The notes beneath the pieces were generated by a model. It was not told where the DNA came from, ran no database searches, and saw only the letters and a program-made list of their open reading frames with translations. The translations under genes and the position numbers were made by a program. A DNA stretch of 64,000 nt, taken from contig OZ023275.1 of NCBI GenBank assembly GCA_964007475.1, forward strand, positions 36,265,381-36,329,380. The letters run 5' to 3'. Shown here piece after piece: positions 39,585 through 51,730 of the stretch (position 1 is the first letter of the stretch; each line of letters begins with the position of its first letter). The DNA comes from Hybos culiciformis (lineage: Eukaryota > Arthropoda > Insecta > Diptera > Hybotidae).

Positions 39585-41997
39585 GTAAAGCTTCTTGCAT
39601 AATTAATTTAAAGCTCTCCATTGCACTGAATATATAAAATTTTTCAATTTATAATTATATCATAAAAGTAATTTCACATGCTTATGCTAAATGTACAACA
39701 CATCATAACAACAGTATAATCTCTTTTACATTATTAATAAAAAATAGATATTACAATTAAGATAATGAACACATATGATTTGTTTAAGACAAACGATTTA
39801 TGTCATGGTTTTACAGAATATACTTAATAAATTTTTTTTTATTTAGGCATATGAGTTTTTTTTATTTATTTTAGAATTTATTGCATTAATGCATTTATAA
39901 TGCAAACTTTTGTATGCAATGAATTTCTTCAATATCTGGTTTTTGTGTGCTGAAAGAAATTATAGCCCAAATGAGTTTGAGATGCAAAATGATATCATGC
40001 TCAAGCTTTTAACCCGATAACCCAATTATTTATCATATTAAATATAATTTTATTAAATTTTTTGAATGAATATAATATTAATTCTCCAATAAAATAATTC
40101 TAGTAATTATCAAAAATGTATATGTACATAAAATATCGCTTATTCAAAGTAATTGTCCAAAAATTAAAAAAAAATGAATCTTTTTTTTTTTTTTTGTTTT
40201 GTACCAAAAAAAAACATTAAACAACAAAATTATATTCTTTCAATATTTTGTGCAACATTGAAGATAATGAGGAAAGTAAAAGTTGGTTGCCTTGAGATTT
40301 TGTACATTATTTTGTAATTTTTTATTTATTTTTTTTTTGTACGTTTTATAGACAATACTGTACATAAAATTTATAAATAAATACCTAAATTCCTATATTT
40401 ATGATGTTTCTAATGCATACGCTTTACGTACTGGCATATAATTTTAAAAATAACTTTTGTTTAATGTACGTACACAAAAAAAAAATTCTAAAAAGCAAAT
40501 TTTTCTAACGGCTTGGTATAATTACGTCAAATATATAAACTATACGCAATTATACATGACTAAGTTGGAAATAAAAGTACATGGCGATAGGATAGGATCG
40601 ATCATCTCTTTATCTTAAAGTTTGTTCATAGACAAGATGAAAGTATATTATAACGCCTGATTACATAAATTTCTTTTACGGTTTCAGTTGTAATCTAAAC
40701 TATACTCAAATAATGGTAATAATAGTGAAAAAAGCACAACCATAAACCAAAAAGTTATAACATTTTAGTATTTATTAAGAAGCTCTCAAATATAGGTAAT
40801 GTAAAAATAAAATATACCAAGTAACCAGAATTTTTTTTTTATTTAATAGAAATTAGTTATCAAAAATTCTATAATAACCAAGAAATTTGTTTCTTATTAA
40901 TAAATAATGATCTAGTTTTGTTTTTCATATGAAATCGAGTTAATACATAAGATTACACAGTCCCAGTGCAACAATTCAGCCATTAAAATATATCTCAATT
41001 ATATAATATATAACTCTAGAAGACCACAAATGATAGAATTACACGCTAGAAAATTAAACTAAAAAAAAAAATAATAATGTATAGGCAGGATAATATTTTT
41101 TTTGTATTTTTGTATATAATATAATATATACATAGTGTAATGTAAATATTTTTAGATATTATGTTTTACACTGAATAAGTAAAGTTTATCGAAAATATTT
41201 TTTTCTTTTCTTAAATATTATAATATACATATAAAGATTCCAAAAATATTAATCTTGAACATAAATTTCAAATCAAGAAAACTCTTTCTGATAATGTTTG
41301 GGCGATTCTGTATGAAAATGATTCGGTATGATAATCAATTATCAATTCATATAACTTAGTATCAAGGACTCAATTTTGTCGATTAAACACCATAACGAAA
41401 TTGTGACCGAATTGTTAATTCTAAGCTCCAACATTATATGTAACCAAACAACTAGTAAACATAATTGGATAATATACTATTAATGTTGTTAATAGAAAAA
41501 ATTTATGTATTACAAACATTCATTTCAAATTATTGACATTTCAGATATCTCTATAATTTTAATTAAATGAAAAAAAAAAAAATTTATAATAAAATCGTTT
41601 ATAATCATCAGTAACAATAATAATTTTTTTTTTTAGATTTTCTCACATCCATATACGCAATGCTTAGTAAAATTTAAAAAATTTTTTTTTGGGATTTTGC
41701 TCAGGAATTTTAGTGATAGTATTATTAAAGTTTTTATTGCGATTTAAACCAACCATATGTGTTCGTTTTAGTACAAAAATATTTATAATTTATTTTAATA
41801 AAATTGTGTGTACTACAACACTAAATACATAATTGAATGAAGTGAGTTCAATATTTAGACACCGAAAAAAAAAACTTGTTGGAAAATTAGCTGTATAAGA
41901 ATCAGCTATAATTTAAACTCCAATATTTTCTGATTGCTAGTGCCTAAAATATTGCATTTTTAATAATAACATAATTCATAACTCGGCCAAAAATATA

Positions 41998-42509
41998 CAC
42001 CCAACTCTTTTTTTACACGGTCTTTTTTTACACGATTTTGAAATAACACGGTCCAAAAAAAGATCAAACAATTTTTTTTTGCACGATTTATTTCGTCTAA
42101 CACGAATTTAGTCCTCTAACACGAAGTAGTTGTATTCATAACTGAGAGCTTTTTCGAAGAAAAAATTTTTTGCTTTTTAAAAGATTTAGTTACATTAAGT
42201 GTACAAGCATTGCATCTATTTTCAATATTGGTGATTCGTAAAGATTTATTCAACGGTTTATTTTTGTTCATTGTGCCTTCACCAATATAATTTCTGTTTT
42301 TCATATTTTTTTTCTGTTTCAGTTTTTAATATTTTTTTTTACACGGTTTTTAGGACAAGATATAGCTCAGTTTTTCAACTGACACGGTTTTTTAAAGTTG
42401 TGGAACATATCCTCAATTTTAATATGTTCACCATGTCTTTTTTTACACGGTTTTTTAATTACACGGTTTTCATTGGAACGTATCCACCGTGTAAAAAAAG
42501 AGTTGGGTG
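41998..42509. mobile_element. TA-flanked inverted-repeat element, 512 bp (Tc1/mariner/pogo-like MITE)
   Basis: The left end CACCCAACTC... is repeated as a perfect inverted copy at the right end over 24 bases, ending in ACACGGT. The element is flanked by TA at 41996-41997 and 42510-42511, and the symmetry extends two bases further on each side. About ten copies of an ACACGG/ACACGA motif, usually preceded by a T run, occur inside in both halves and look like repeated protein-binding sites. No transposase frame is present. TA duplication places it with Tc1/mariner/pogo-type elements. Confidence 0.85.
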
Positions 42510-45204
42510 TATATCAGATTAATTGTAGCAAAAATTGCTATTCGAAAATTATAATTTTTATTGTTTTTTTTATACAATATGAGTTTAATCAGACAAACAT
42601 TGCTAAAAAAATATGAAGAGATATATTAAAAAGTAAAACTATTAGCTATTTTTCCTTGCTATGACATCCTTTACTAGTTCGATTTGAACTATATACATAT
42701 CAAAAATTATTGCTGCTGCAGCAATCTGTTTTTTCAGTGTGTAGTTTAAATAAATATAATTATATATTATAAATATACAATATTTTCTATATATTTGTTT
42801 TTATATGGAAATAAATCTATTTATACATGTACTTGTTCATACACACTATATGTACTTGTAAATATGTACGTATTATGTGAAAATAAAAGAACAAGTTACA
42901 CGATATATATATATATACAATATACTGTACATATGTATTGCTATGTTCATATACATACATTTATATTAATGTTAGAATATTATATTTTTGAAATTGATAA
43001 GAGCCAAAAGAAAAAACAAAGTTTCTGTGTAGCAAAAGCATAATTTTTACTTGTTACATTATTTTAGATTCCTGTTACACTGGAATACATTCAAAGCTAT
43101 CAATTTTATATAAAAAAAAACTATTTATATGCGTGCAAAACGAAAATGTATCTATCTTATATGTGTCTTATATACATACTTAAAATAATATATCCGTTAG
43201 ATAATAAAAATAAATCGTATATCAAATAATTTATGATATTCACAGTTTTGTTTCTTTTTTTAAAGTGTTTATGATGAGCTTAAAAAATGTCATAATAAAT
43301 ACTACTGAAACATCGTCGTCGGTGTTGAAGAAAGAACTTTAATTTTTATTTTTTTTAATTTTTTCAACATAAAAAAATTGTATCTTAAAGTTATTTTGGA
43401 AGCTTTAGATTTCGAAGAAGAAAAATTTTTGAGATATATAATATATATAACTATCACTGCAATGTAGATATAGAAATTATGAGTGGATTATATATGAATG
43501 ATGAAATTATGAATGATGAATAAAATTATGTAAAAAGCAGAGGCGTCATGTTGTAATGGCAACGCAACCTTCTGCAGTATTTTAACTTTGAAAATAAACT
43601 GATTATAACGAAAAATTATATTTTTTCAAAAAAAAAAAACTAATTGGTAATTTTGTTTCTATAAAAACGAATGCAGGGACTAAAAATTTTCATAACAAAA
43701 AATCTAGGCTAAAATTTGAAATAAACATTGATTGTTTTATTTTTTATTCAGAGGCATTATGATTTTATTTCGACAATATTGCAAGTAGCGAGATTTAATT
43801 TTAAGTTTCTCATTACATCGGCGGTAATTTGTCGGCGGTAAAAATCGTTTGTTTACAATAGTATAGTGTGAGAGAAAATTTAATCAGTTTTTTATAAGAA
43901 GAACCAATTAAGTCCTAGAGAAATTTAACTGCAAATATTGTAAATTGAAACCAAATGTTTAATTAATAATATATGTCTCTATCTTTTCATCCTCAAAGTA
44001 TGTGCATATACTTCTAAGAGCTGTGATTTGCTATGGTCATACCTAAATGCCACTTTATCCAGTTTTATTCGACGCAATGTCTAATTGAATCAGTTTCTCT
44101 AAAATATAAAAATTTAATCATTAATATTTATCGAAATAAGTTTGGAAAAAATAGATCAACTGAAGGCGTCATATTATCTGAATACTAGGTATATCAAGGT
44201 ATTTATATTTTTAACTTTATATAAATCGAAGAAATATTTTCTAGGAGAACTAATATAATTTAATTAAAAAAAAAAAAAATTTAACAATAACTTTTAAATT
44301 TTTGACATATTTATACTGTTTTATTGAAAATATTATGTACATAATCGTGTATACAAAAATGATAAAAATTTCTTAGTTGGGTCATAAATTTTAAAAAAAA
44401 AATAAAAATAAATAAAAAAAAATGACAGATTAACTTGAAAAATATTTCAATTTATTTTATAATAATAATTTCAAAAAAAAATTTTTCTGTTCAACAAGTA
44501 AAGTTAGAAACTTTTTTGAATTTTTTGGCGCTATATACATATTTTTTTATCTGATAACAATTTTATTTTATTTATTTTGTTTACAAAAAATATAAATTCT
44601 TATTAAAAACATAAATTTCTGTCCTAATATCAAATTTTATGTTTACAAAAAAAAAAAAAAAAGTTAAAAAAAAAAATAAAAATAGGCAATTATGATTTAA
44701 AAGGAAATTTTTAGTAAATAAAAATTAATAAGGGTATCCTGATAAAATCAATTTCAATAACAATAATAAAATTGAAAAAAAAAAAATAAAATAAAAAAAT
44801 GAGGTAATATTACAAAATAGAATAAAAAATACATATGTATTTTAAATATTTTAATAAGGAAAGCACCTCAGCCTTATTTAAGAATTTAGCTGGGCTGAAT
44901 TTAAAATTCTTTGTCAGCTTGAAAACCATTTTCAATACATGTTGACTACCATTTATGCTAAATGGAATTGTAGTTGATCTAATCCGATGCCCCACACTAT
45001 CATGTTCGGAATAATCCTCAAGTTTTTTTTTTATTTTTGTTACACAAATTACATAAATAGCGTAATGGATCATACAATACTATAATTTCTGATAAATTTT
45101 AATACAGTCAGTTTCTCAAAAGAAATAGACTTTAGCTGCGCGTTAAATTAACATTTTTCAATATAAAAGAAAATTAAAAAAAAAGTATCTAATCTTTGAG
45201 TTAA

Positions 45205-45287
45205 AGGCTAGTTTGCAAACAAAAAGAACGTGTTTCCAAATATGATAGCATTCCACAAATCGTTCTTTAAAACTAGCTTTTAATTTA
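45205..45287. repeat. Imperfect hairpin
   Basis: AAAGGCTAGTTT...AAAGAACG on the left is matched by CGTTCTTTAAAACTAGCTTT on the right, with an 8-base insertion in the left arm. The loop is about 30 bases. A second stem, AAGACTTGC/GCAAGTCTT (45309-45335), follows directly. Both may be remains of one foldback element. Confidence 0.55.
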
Positions 45288-46646
45288 GAACTGTTCAAAC
45301 TATGTATAAGACTTGCGTTATGAGTGCAAGTCTTTAGCATAAAATTAATTTCAAATTTATATATAAACTAATCCTTAATAAAAAATTGTAAGAATATAGT
45401 GTAATAATGTAAACCAACAATTTTAGAAATAGTTTTTCACAATATATATTCTTATAAATATATAGTCATCTAGTCATCTAGTGAATCCAAAATATTAAAT
45501 TCTAGGCAATATAAACAGAATTTTCGAAATTTCCAAAATTTTACAAACAATTGCGTATAATCAAATAAACTTTGTGAATAAAAAATTTATTTCCACTTTA
45601 TCCAGAAAATTTTCTCTAGCAAACTCTATTTAATGGTCCCCTTTTTTCAAAATTTTAAATAATGTATCAGGAATTCAGAATTATTATTAACCTAAAATTC
45701 AATTTATTTTAAAATTTTAAAATCATTTTAAAATTTCCTTTTCTAAACATAAACATAAAACTATATACAATATAAATATACCTATATATAGAATAAATAA
45801 TATAAATTTCAAACTTTTATAGTTTGTAAAATAAATGTTATAACAAATTTTGTATCCTTTTTAAACTCGATTTCCAAAAATATATATGTATATTATGTGT
45901 GTAGAAAATGTGTATATATATACTTAAATATATATATAATACAACAAATAAACAGTTATCACTTCTATACTAACGTTATTCAATCTCAATTCCAGAATTA
46001 TTATTATTATTATATTTACTATGTTTAAAATATATGTATGTAGAAGTTAGATAGATGTATGTTGCTGCTAACAACAACTCCATTATATGAGGAAGCTTAA
46101 AATATCAAGTATACCCATGTCACGTTATTCAAAATAGATTTACCTAAAGTATGTATATAAATGTTCATAAAATATTTATTGTATGTTCAAGACATTTAAC
46201 AAAAATTTAGAAATTTTTTTTTAACGTTATTATAACTCGATAAAGTGAATTTATATTTTGTGATAATGAATTAAACGTTGACAAAACTCGAATAAGGAAC
46301 ATAATATTCAAAGTTGTAAAACTAATAATTGTACTAATAAATATTATTTTTTTTTTCTCATTTATACGCAAGTAAAAATTAAAAAAAAAATTTGAAAAAT
46401 ACATAAATTTTATTACATAAAATCATAAACTTTTTCATCAAAACGGCATTATTCCTTAACAAACATAAATTAAAATGTTGTTTGAAAATATTAAGTGTTA
46501 TTAGGTTCTTATTTGTGGGTGGTTTTGTTGATGGAATTATTATTTTTAGGTGGTAAAATTTGTACATCATTTTCTGTAGTTATATGCTTCAACATTTTTA
46601 GTGTAATACAAAATGTTATGTTTATATATATATACAAATAAATATG

Positions 46647-46665
46647 TTATTATTATTATTATTAT
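46647..46665. repeat. (TTA)n microsatellite
   Basis: Six TTA units in non-coding DNA. Confidence 0.8.
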
Positions 46666-49225
46666 TTTTTGTGACCCTTTATGATAATTAATTATGTATT
46701 TAGGAGTATAAAATTTAACCGTAGCACGCAAACATAAACCATAAACTTTAGAGATATACATTTATATTTATATTATAAATTTTTGTTCAACTCTTATTCT
46801 CATAAAGGCAAAGGATAATAATTTCCATATTCTGTATATTTGTATATATTTGTATAAACATCTACCTATAGTAGAAAAGGATAATTCTCTTTAACAAAAA
46901 AAAAAAAAGAAACATTTTTTTTTTATTTAACTTATTTTATTTCTGAGTTAAATTGTTAAGGGAATTATTAGAGAAGGTTTTTATTTGAAAATTATTTTAA
47001 AATTAGTTGATTTTTTCTTTTCATTTATATTATAGAAAAAAATAAAAAATATAAAAAGAAGGAAGCTTCGAATATTTTTCATGTTGAAATATTCTTATTT
47101 TATAACTTTTTATTTATTTTTTTTTTTTCCACCTACAACAGAATGTACAAAAAATATATGTTTTTAAATATGTATATAAAACATACGTATACAAAATTCG
47201 TATATTTATAGTTCAAAATTTTGTTATTGCGTCTTTAGGCTTAAATATTTTTAAATAAAAAATTTAATGTTTTTATTTTACAGGAAAAATTGAGAAAATA
47301 GACTCATTCAATTATGTGGTCTTATAAGGTTTGTAAATAAAATTTCGTTAGAAGGTCTAACAATATTTCATTGATACTATCTACACTTTAGTTATTATTT
47401 GAATTTTTTACTTCCGACTTCTAAAATAGTTCAAGTATATTTAAATAGAAAACAGCCTAGACTAGATCTTTTAAATTAAGGACTGTCGTTCACAAAATAT
47501 TTATAAAAATACTCACAAATTATCAAAAAAAAAAAAATATATATATTCCACGACCAACAATATTCAACAAAAATAGAATATTTTAGTGATTGGTCCTTCG
47601 AAAAAATAGAAAAAAAAAAAAAAAAAAAATTTACATGTAAATTACAAGAAAAATAAGGAGTAAACAGAATTTTCATTTTATCCCGAAATGTAACAAAAAC
47701 AACGTTATAAAATTACATTTCCATTATTGGATTAAAATATTCTACTTGTTAATCTTTTTTAGTTTCTATAAATAAACTTTTTTTTCTATTTTTTTTTTCT
47801 TTGTTTTGACATGATTTTTATTAAAAAAAATAACATAAATAATAATATACTTACAAAAAAAAAAAATAGGAAAAAAAGAAAAAATCTTATTTCAAGAAAA
47901 TAAAACGTATATTTTATACTGTGTGTTTTTTTTTTTTTATAAATATAAGGAAAAAGAAAAAACAACTTAATGATCCTTTTTTTTTTTTGTTGTTTTTTCT
48001 ATATATATACCCACTGAAGAACTTTTGATTGCACCTACACATGTTTTTTGATTGTAAAAGAAAATAGCTTTAATTGATGTTATTATTTCATTTATGTCGT
48101 CGTCGTCTTTTGTTTAATTTCAATCACGTTGATAAAGAATGTGTGAATTATGTATTTGTAGTTTATATAGTTTACTTTTAATTTTTTTTTTTTTCAATAA
48201 CTAATATTATATGTCTACTCGCATATAATTAGTTTCGTTCGTCCTTTAGCTAATTCTGCAATTTTTTACAATCTGTTTTATAATCTGACTGGCTGTGTTT
48301 TTATTATACTATGTATAGGTAATACAATAATATAGGTAATATAATAATTTTTTCAATGGAAATACTTAGTTTACAGAAGAGATTCTATACAAACATTTCT
48401 TTTAATGCCAAAATAAAAAGAAAAAAGAAATATTATTTTTTTTTTCTTGCTAAATCTGGAAGTGTCATATTTTGTAATAATATTATATTATATAATATCT
48501 AAATTGTGTGAAAATAGTGTTGTATATGTAGTAAGCAATGTTTACTTCCGTAAAAAGTGTATACACAAAAATTCCATTTAATCTTTTGTAATGAAAAAAA
48601 AAAGAAAAGTTTTTTACATTTTTCCCATTGTGCTTTTGTCGGAATATATCAAAAGCTCAATTTCCTTTTTTCGTTTTTTTTTCTGTATATACATATATCG
48701 AGATATACATACGTTTTTATGGTATTAAAAAATTTGATACGGAAGGTTTTTTTATTTTATTTTATGCTATATATATATTTTGCTATGGTAAATAATAAAC
48801 TAGTTGATCTGTTTTTTTTTTGAATATTATTTGCTTTTGAGGTCAAAACAAAGTTTGATATTGTTTTTTTTTTTTGTTTTTTTTTAATATGATATTATGT
48901 AATAAAATAATATATTTTTTTATTTTATTTTATATTTTTTTTTTTTGTGTAAATTGGTAACCATATTAAGCATGGTTTCGGTTTTACCTTGAATGAACTT
49001 AAAAAAAAATTGTTGGCAATAAAATTTTTATCTGGACGAATGGTATCTAGTATCTGGGGTTTTGGATATAGGTTGTCACATTAAGATTTTCAACTATTTT
49101 TTATTATAATTACAATTTTAAGAACTTTTTAGTTAATTTGGTAATTAGAAGAAGAGGAATAATTTTAATTTTAGAACTAAAGAGCTAAAGAAATGAGCAC
49201 CCTATGACTTGAAAATAAAGGCAAG

Positions 49226-49507
49226 ATGGAAAAGGTCCTAACAAAATTTTCATATTCTGTGCTCTGTGATGCCAAACGCTTTATAGCTGGTGGCAAAAAT
49301 TTAAAATTGAGGGCGAAAAAGAAAATAATGGGTAATATAGAGCGTTCTAATTTTAAAGTGACCACGAGAGACTCCAACAGTGATAAACAATTATTGGAAA
49401 CTTATTGCACCAACTCCATTGTGAATATTACTTTTGATATTGCTAAAATAAGTCCACACACCTATAGTGTAAGACCAAAAAGCAGAAAAAGTTATAAATT
49501 CGTATAA
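49226..49507 (+). other. Unrecognised 93-codon open frame, probably not a gene
   Basis: The frame has a mixed composition (for example SYSVLCDAKRFIAGGKNLK and NFKVTTRDSNSDKQLLETYC) in a locally GC-richer segment of about 49150-49500. The minus strand of the same segment is also open for 66 codons (49177-49377). Double-strand openness and lack of any known domain, signal peptide or flanking splice signals argue for a transposon fossil or conserved non-coding segment. A short real gene is not excluded. Confidence 0.2.
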
Positions 49508-50725
49508 TTGCAAGATACTAAACTGAATTTTCAAAATATTTTAGGAGCAAATTATTGTTAAATACTGAAATGTTAGTCTCATTGACAATTTTACAACTCA
49601 ATTTACTAATTTGCTGCAAATAATTATTATGAAAAAGTTTGTCTAAAATCTTCTCAAAAAATGATTTTTCTGATTATAAAATTGATTTAATTATAAAACT
49701 TTTTTAATTTTATTTAAATGGATCCCACCTCTTTTTTGTATATATAGGTAAAAAATCTAAATGTATTGAAAATGTCCTTATTTTTCATTAAATGTACATA
49801 AATAAATATTATATATAAATATAATAAAAGGAGTAAGAAATAAAAGAAACAAATTAATTTTCTATATAGAAAAAAGGGTAAACTATAATTAAAGACTTCA
49901 TATTTCAAGGCTCAATAAAACAAATTAAGAGTAAATATATAAATTAATGTGTATGTGTATAAATAATAAAATTATAAAATGTTTTTTTAACCAAAAATAA
50001 AATGATAATAATTTTTTTTTAATTATTATAAAAAAAAATTAATAATAATAATAATAAATAATTAAATTTTATACAATTTCATTTAAATAAAATAATTTTA
50101 ACTATATACCATATTGTAAATATAAAATATCGTCAGCATTGTGTCACAGAAACGGAATTAATTGAAATTTTCATCGAAACCCTGATTCTTGACCGAATCC
50201 TTGATTGTAACGATTTTTCTAAGTTCCTGATTTCCTCTAATCGATATCTATCTACCCAAATACTTATTTAAATTATAATTAATTTCATAAAATTTAAAAT
50301 TTTATAAGAAAATTATTTAGACCCTTGGCTGGTTGAGAACCTCCGACTCCGAAATGGTAGCATCTCAATTTTTAGTCGAGGTAAAAGTGAACGCATGTTT
50401 AGTGGTCGGCGGACGGACTTATAATTAGAATATACAGTCAATTTTTAATTTTTGATTGGAAATGGGCTAAAAAACAATTACTGTGCTTATGTAAAAATAG
50501 TTCATATTTTCACATAAATGTTCATGAAATATTTTCAACAAAAACTTTTTCTGCGGAGCACAAAATTTTTAATTATGATATTTCTTCGTTAATTTGATAG
50601 CACAGCAGATAACACCGACGATTATAATAATTTATTATGAATAATTCAATAAAAAATTAAAGTTTTACTCGAAGCAAAGTAGATAATATTATATTGATAG
50701 TGTATAGTTATTATGATGTACATAC

Positions 50726-51722
50726 TAGGGCTTCTCATTTCCCGCAATTTTCAAATCCCGGGACAAAATTTTTCATATTCCCGGGATCCCGGAATTTTTT
50801 TATAAGCCCAAATTAAACAAAAAATTATCTCATAAAATAATGCCATGCTTTCGATCCACTTCAACTTGACATGATGGGGTTACCTAAGTTGATATTTTAC
50901 ATAATAAAAAAGGAAAATACTGCATTATAAAAAATTAGTTAACAACTTGAAATTTGCTTTCTAATCCTCAAACTTCGATTATTTTAAATAAATTTTAATT
51001 CTATATATATATTAAACTGCACTTATTTATTTTTTAAATTCTTTATACTGACTTCACTTCGTTTCCACAAACTTAGAAAATCAAAATTGACCCACTTCCC
51101 GGTATCCAATCGAGCTTAAATTTAATTTAGCATTACACACCTTTATATAAATTTCACATCCTGGTCTCCAAACTTAGTAAGTCAAAATAGATCCAATTTT
51201 CGGTATCCAATCGAGGTAAAATTTTGCACATCACTTTGTCGTCGATAACAATATACTTTGGCATCACAGACTTATCAACACACACACACACCTTTATATG
51301 AACCTCATATCAATTGCCTCGCATATAAAGGATTTATATCAAAAACTTTGTTTTTATGGGTTGTGTTTTTTCTATACTAAAATTGTATATTTTAATTTTA
51401 GCTTTATACTGAAACAGTGAATGAAATTTCGAGTATGTGATATATAAACATCAAAAGTTAGCATAGCACTAATAATGAAGGGAGTCGCCCGTAATTGTAT
51501 AGAAAATAATCTATATATTGTACTTAGCGCTATACTAACAGTATACGCCGCATTCAGCAATCACTTAATTAATTCTGTATAGCTTAGATATAAACCTAAG
51601 CCTAAAATTTAGTGCAATCACTATTGTATTTTTTAATTAAGTGGAAATCCCGGGATTTTTGGTTGAAATCCCGGGATTACGGGATTCAATTTTACAACCG
51701 GGATCCCGTTTGAGAAGCCCTA
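50726..51722. mobile_element. Non-autonomous hAT-type transposon, 997 bp
   Basis: A perfect 8-bp target duplication GTACATAC flanks it (50718-50725 and 51723-51730). The inverted termini are TAGGGCTTCTCA at both ends. Subterminal regions are dense in CCCGGGA-type palindromic motifs (left about 50745-50795, right about 51645-51710), giving GC-rich ends around an AT-rich core. The core has no transposase frame; its small minus-strand open frame (51372-51560) is not recognisable. Intact duplication and near-identical termini suggest a fairly recent insertion. Confidence 0.92.
51061..51311. repeat. Internal direct repeat of about 101 bp in the hAT element
   Basis: AAACTTAG recurs at 51069 and 51170, followed in both copies by GTCAAAAT/ATCAAAAT-like sequence, CGGTATCCAATCGAG, and a later CACACCTTTATAT block. 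The second copy is longer and contains a short (CA)n run (51277-51292). Confidence 0.75.
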
Positions 51723-51730
51723 GTACATAC

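Larger units (their letters stand above)
34657..41997. other. Non-coding AT-rich DNA
   Basis: About 7.3 kb without a supportable gene. It holds a strong short hairpin at 37305-37353, a GC-richer patch at about 37440-37510 (TCCGTCGCGGGTGCGCCA), a smaller one at about 38985-39005 and a (AAT)n microsatellite at 39561-39584. A weak imperfect inverted repeat (CAATATTTAGACAC versus GTGCCTAAAATATTGC) spans about 41848-41957. Confidence 0.6.
42512..50717. other. Non-coding AT-rich DNA
   Basis: No gene is supported over about 8.2 kb. Less biased open frames occur at 44810-45073 (minus, 87 codons) and 49226-49507 (plus, separate entry), but neither belongs to a family I know. Other items are two hairpins near 45.2-45.3 kb, a tandem TCGGCGGTAA pair at 43818-43841, (TTA)n at 46647-46665, (TAA)n at 50039-50058 and a GC-richer patch at about 50330-50425. 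Confidence 0.6.

Noticed and set aside
42271..42522. Open frames in the TA-flanked element
   Set aside because: They result from ACACGG/T-run repeats and run through the terminal repeat; no transposase motif is present.
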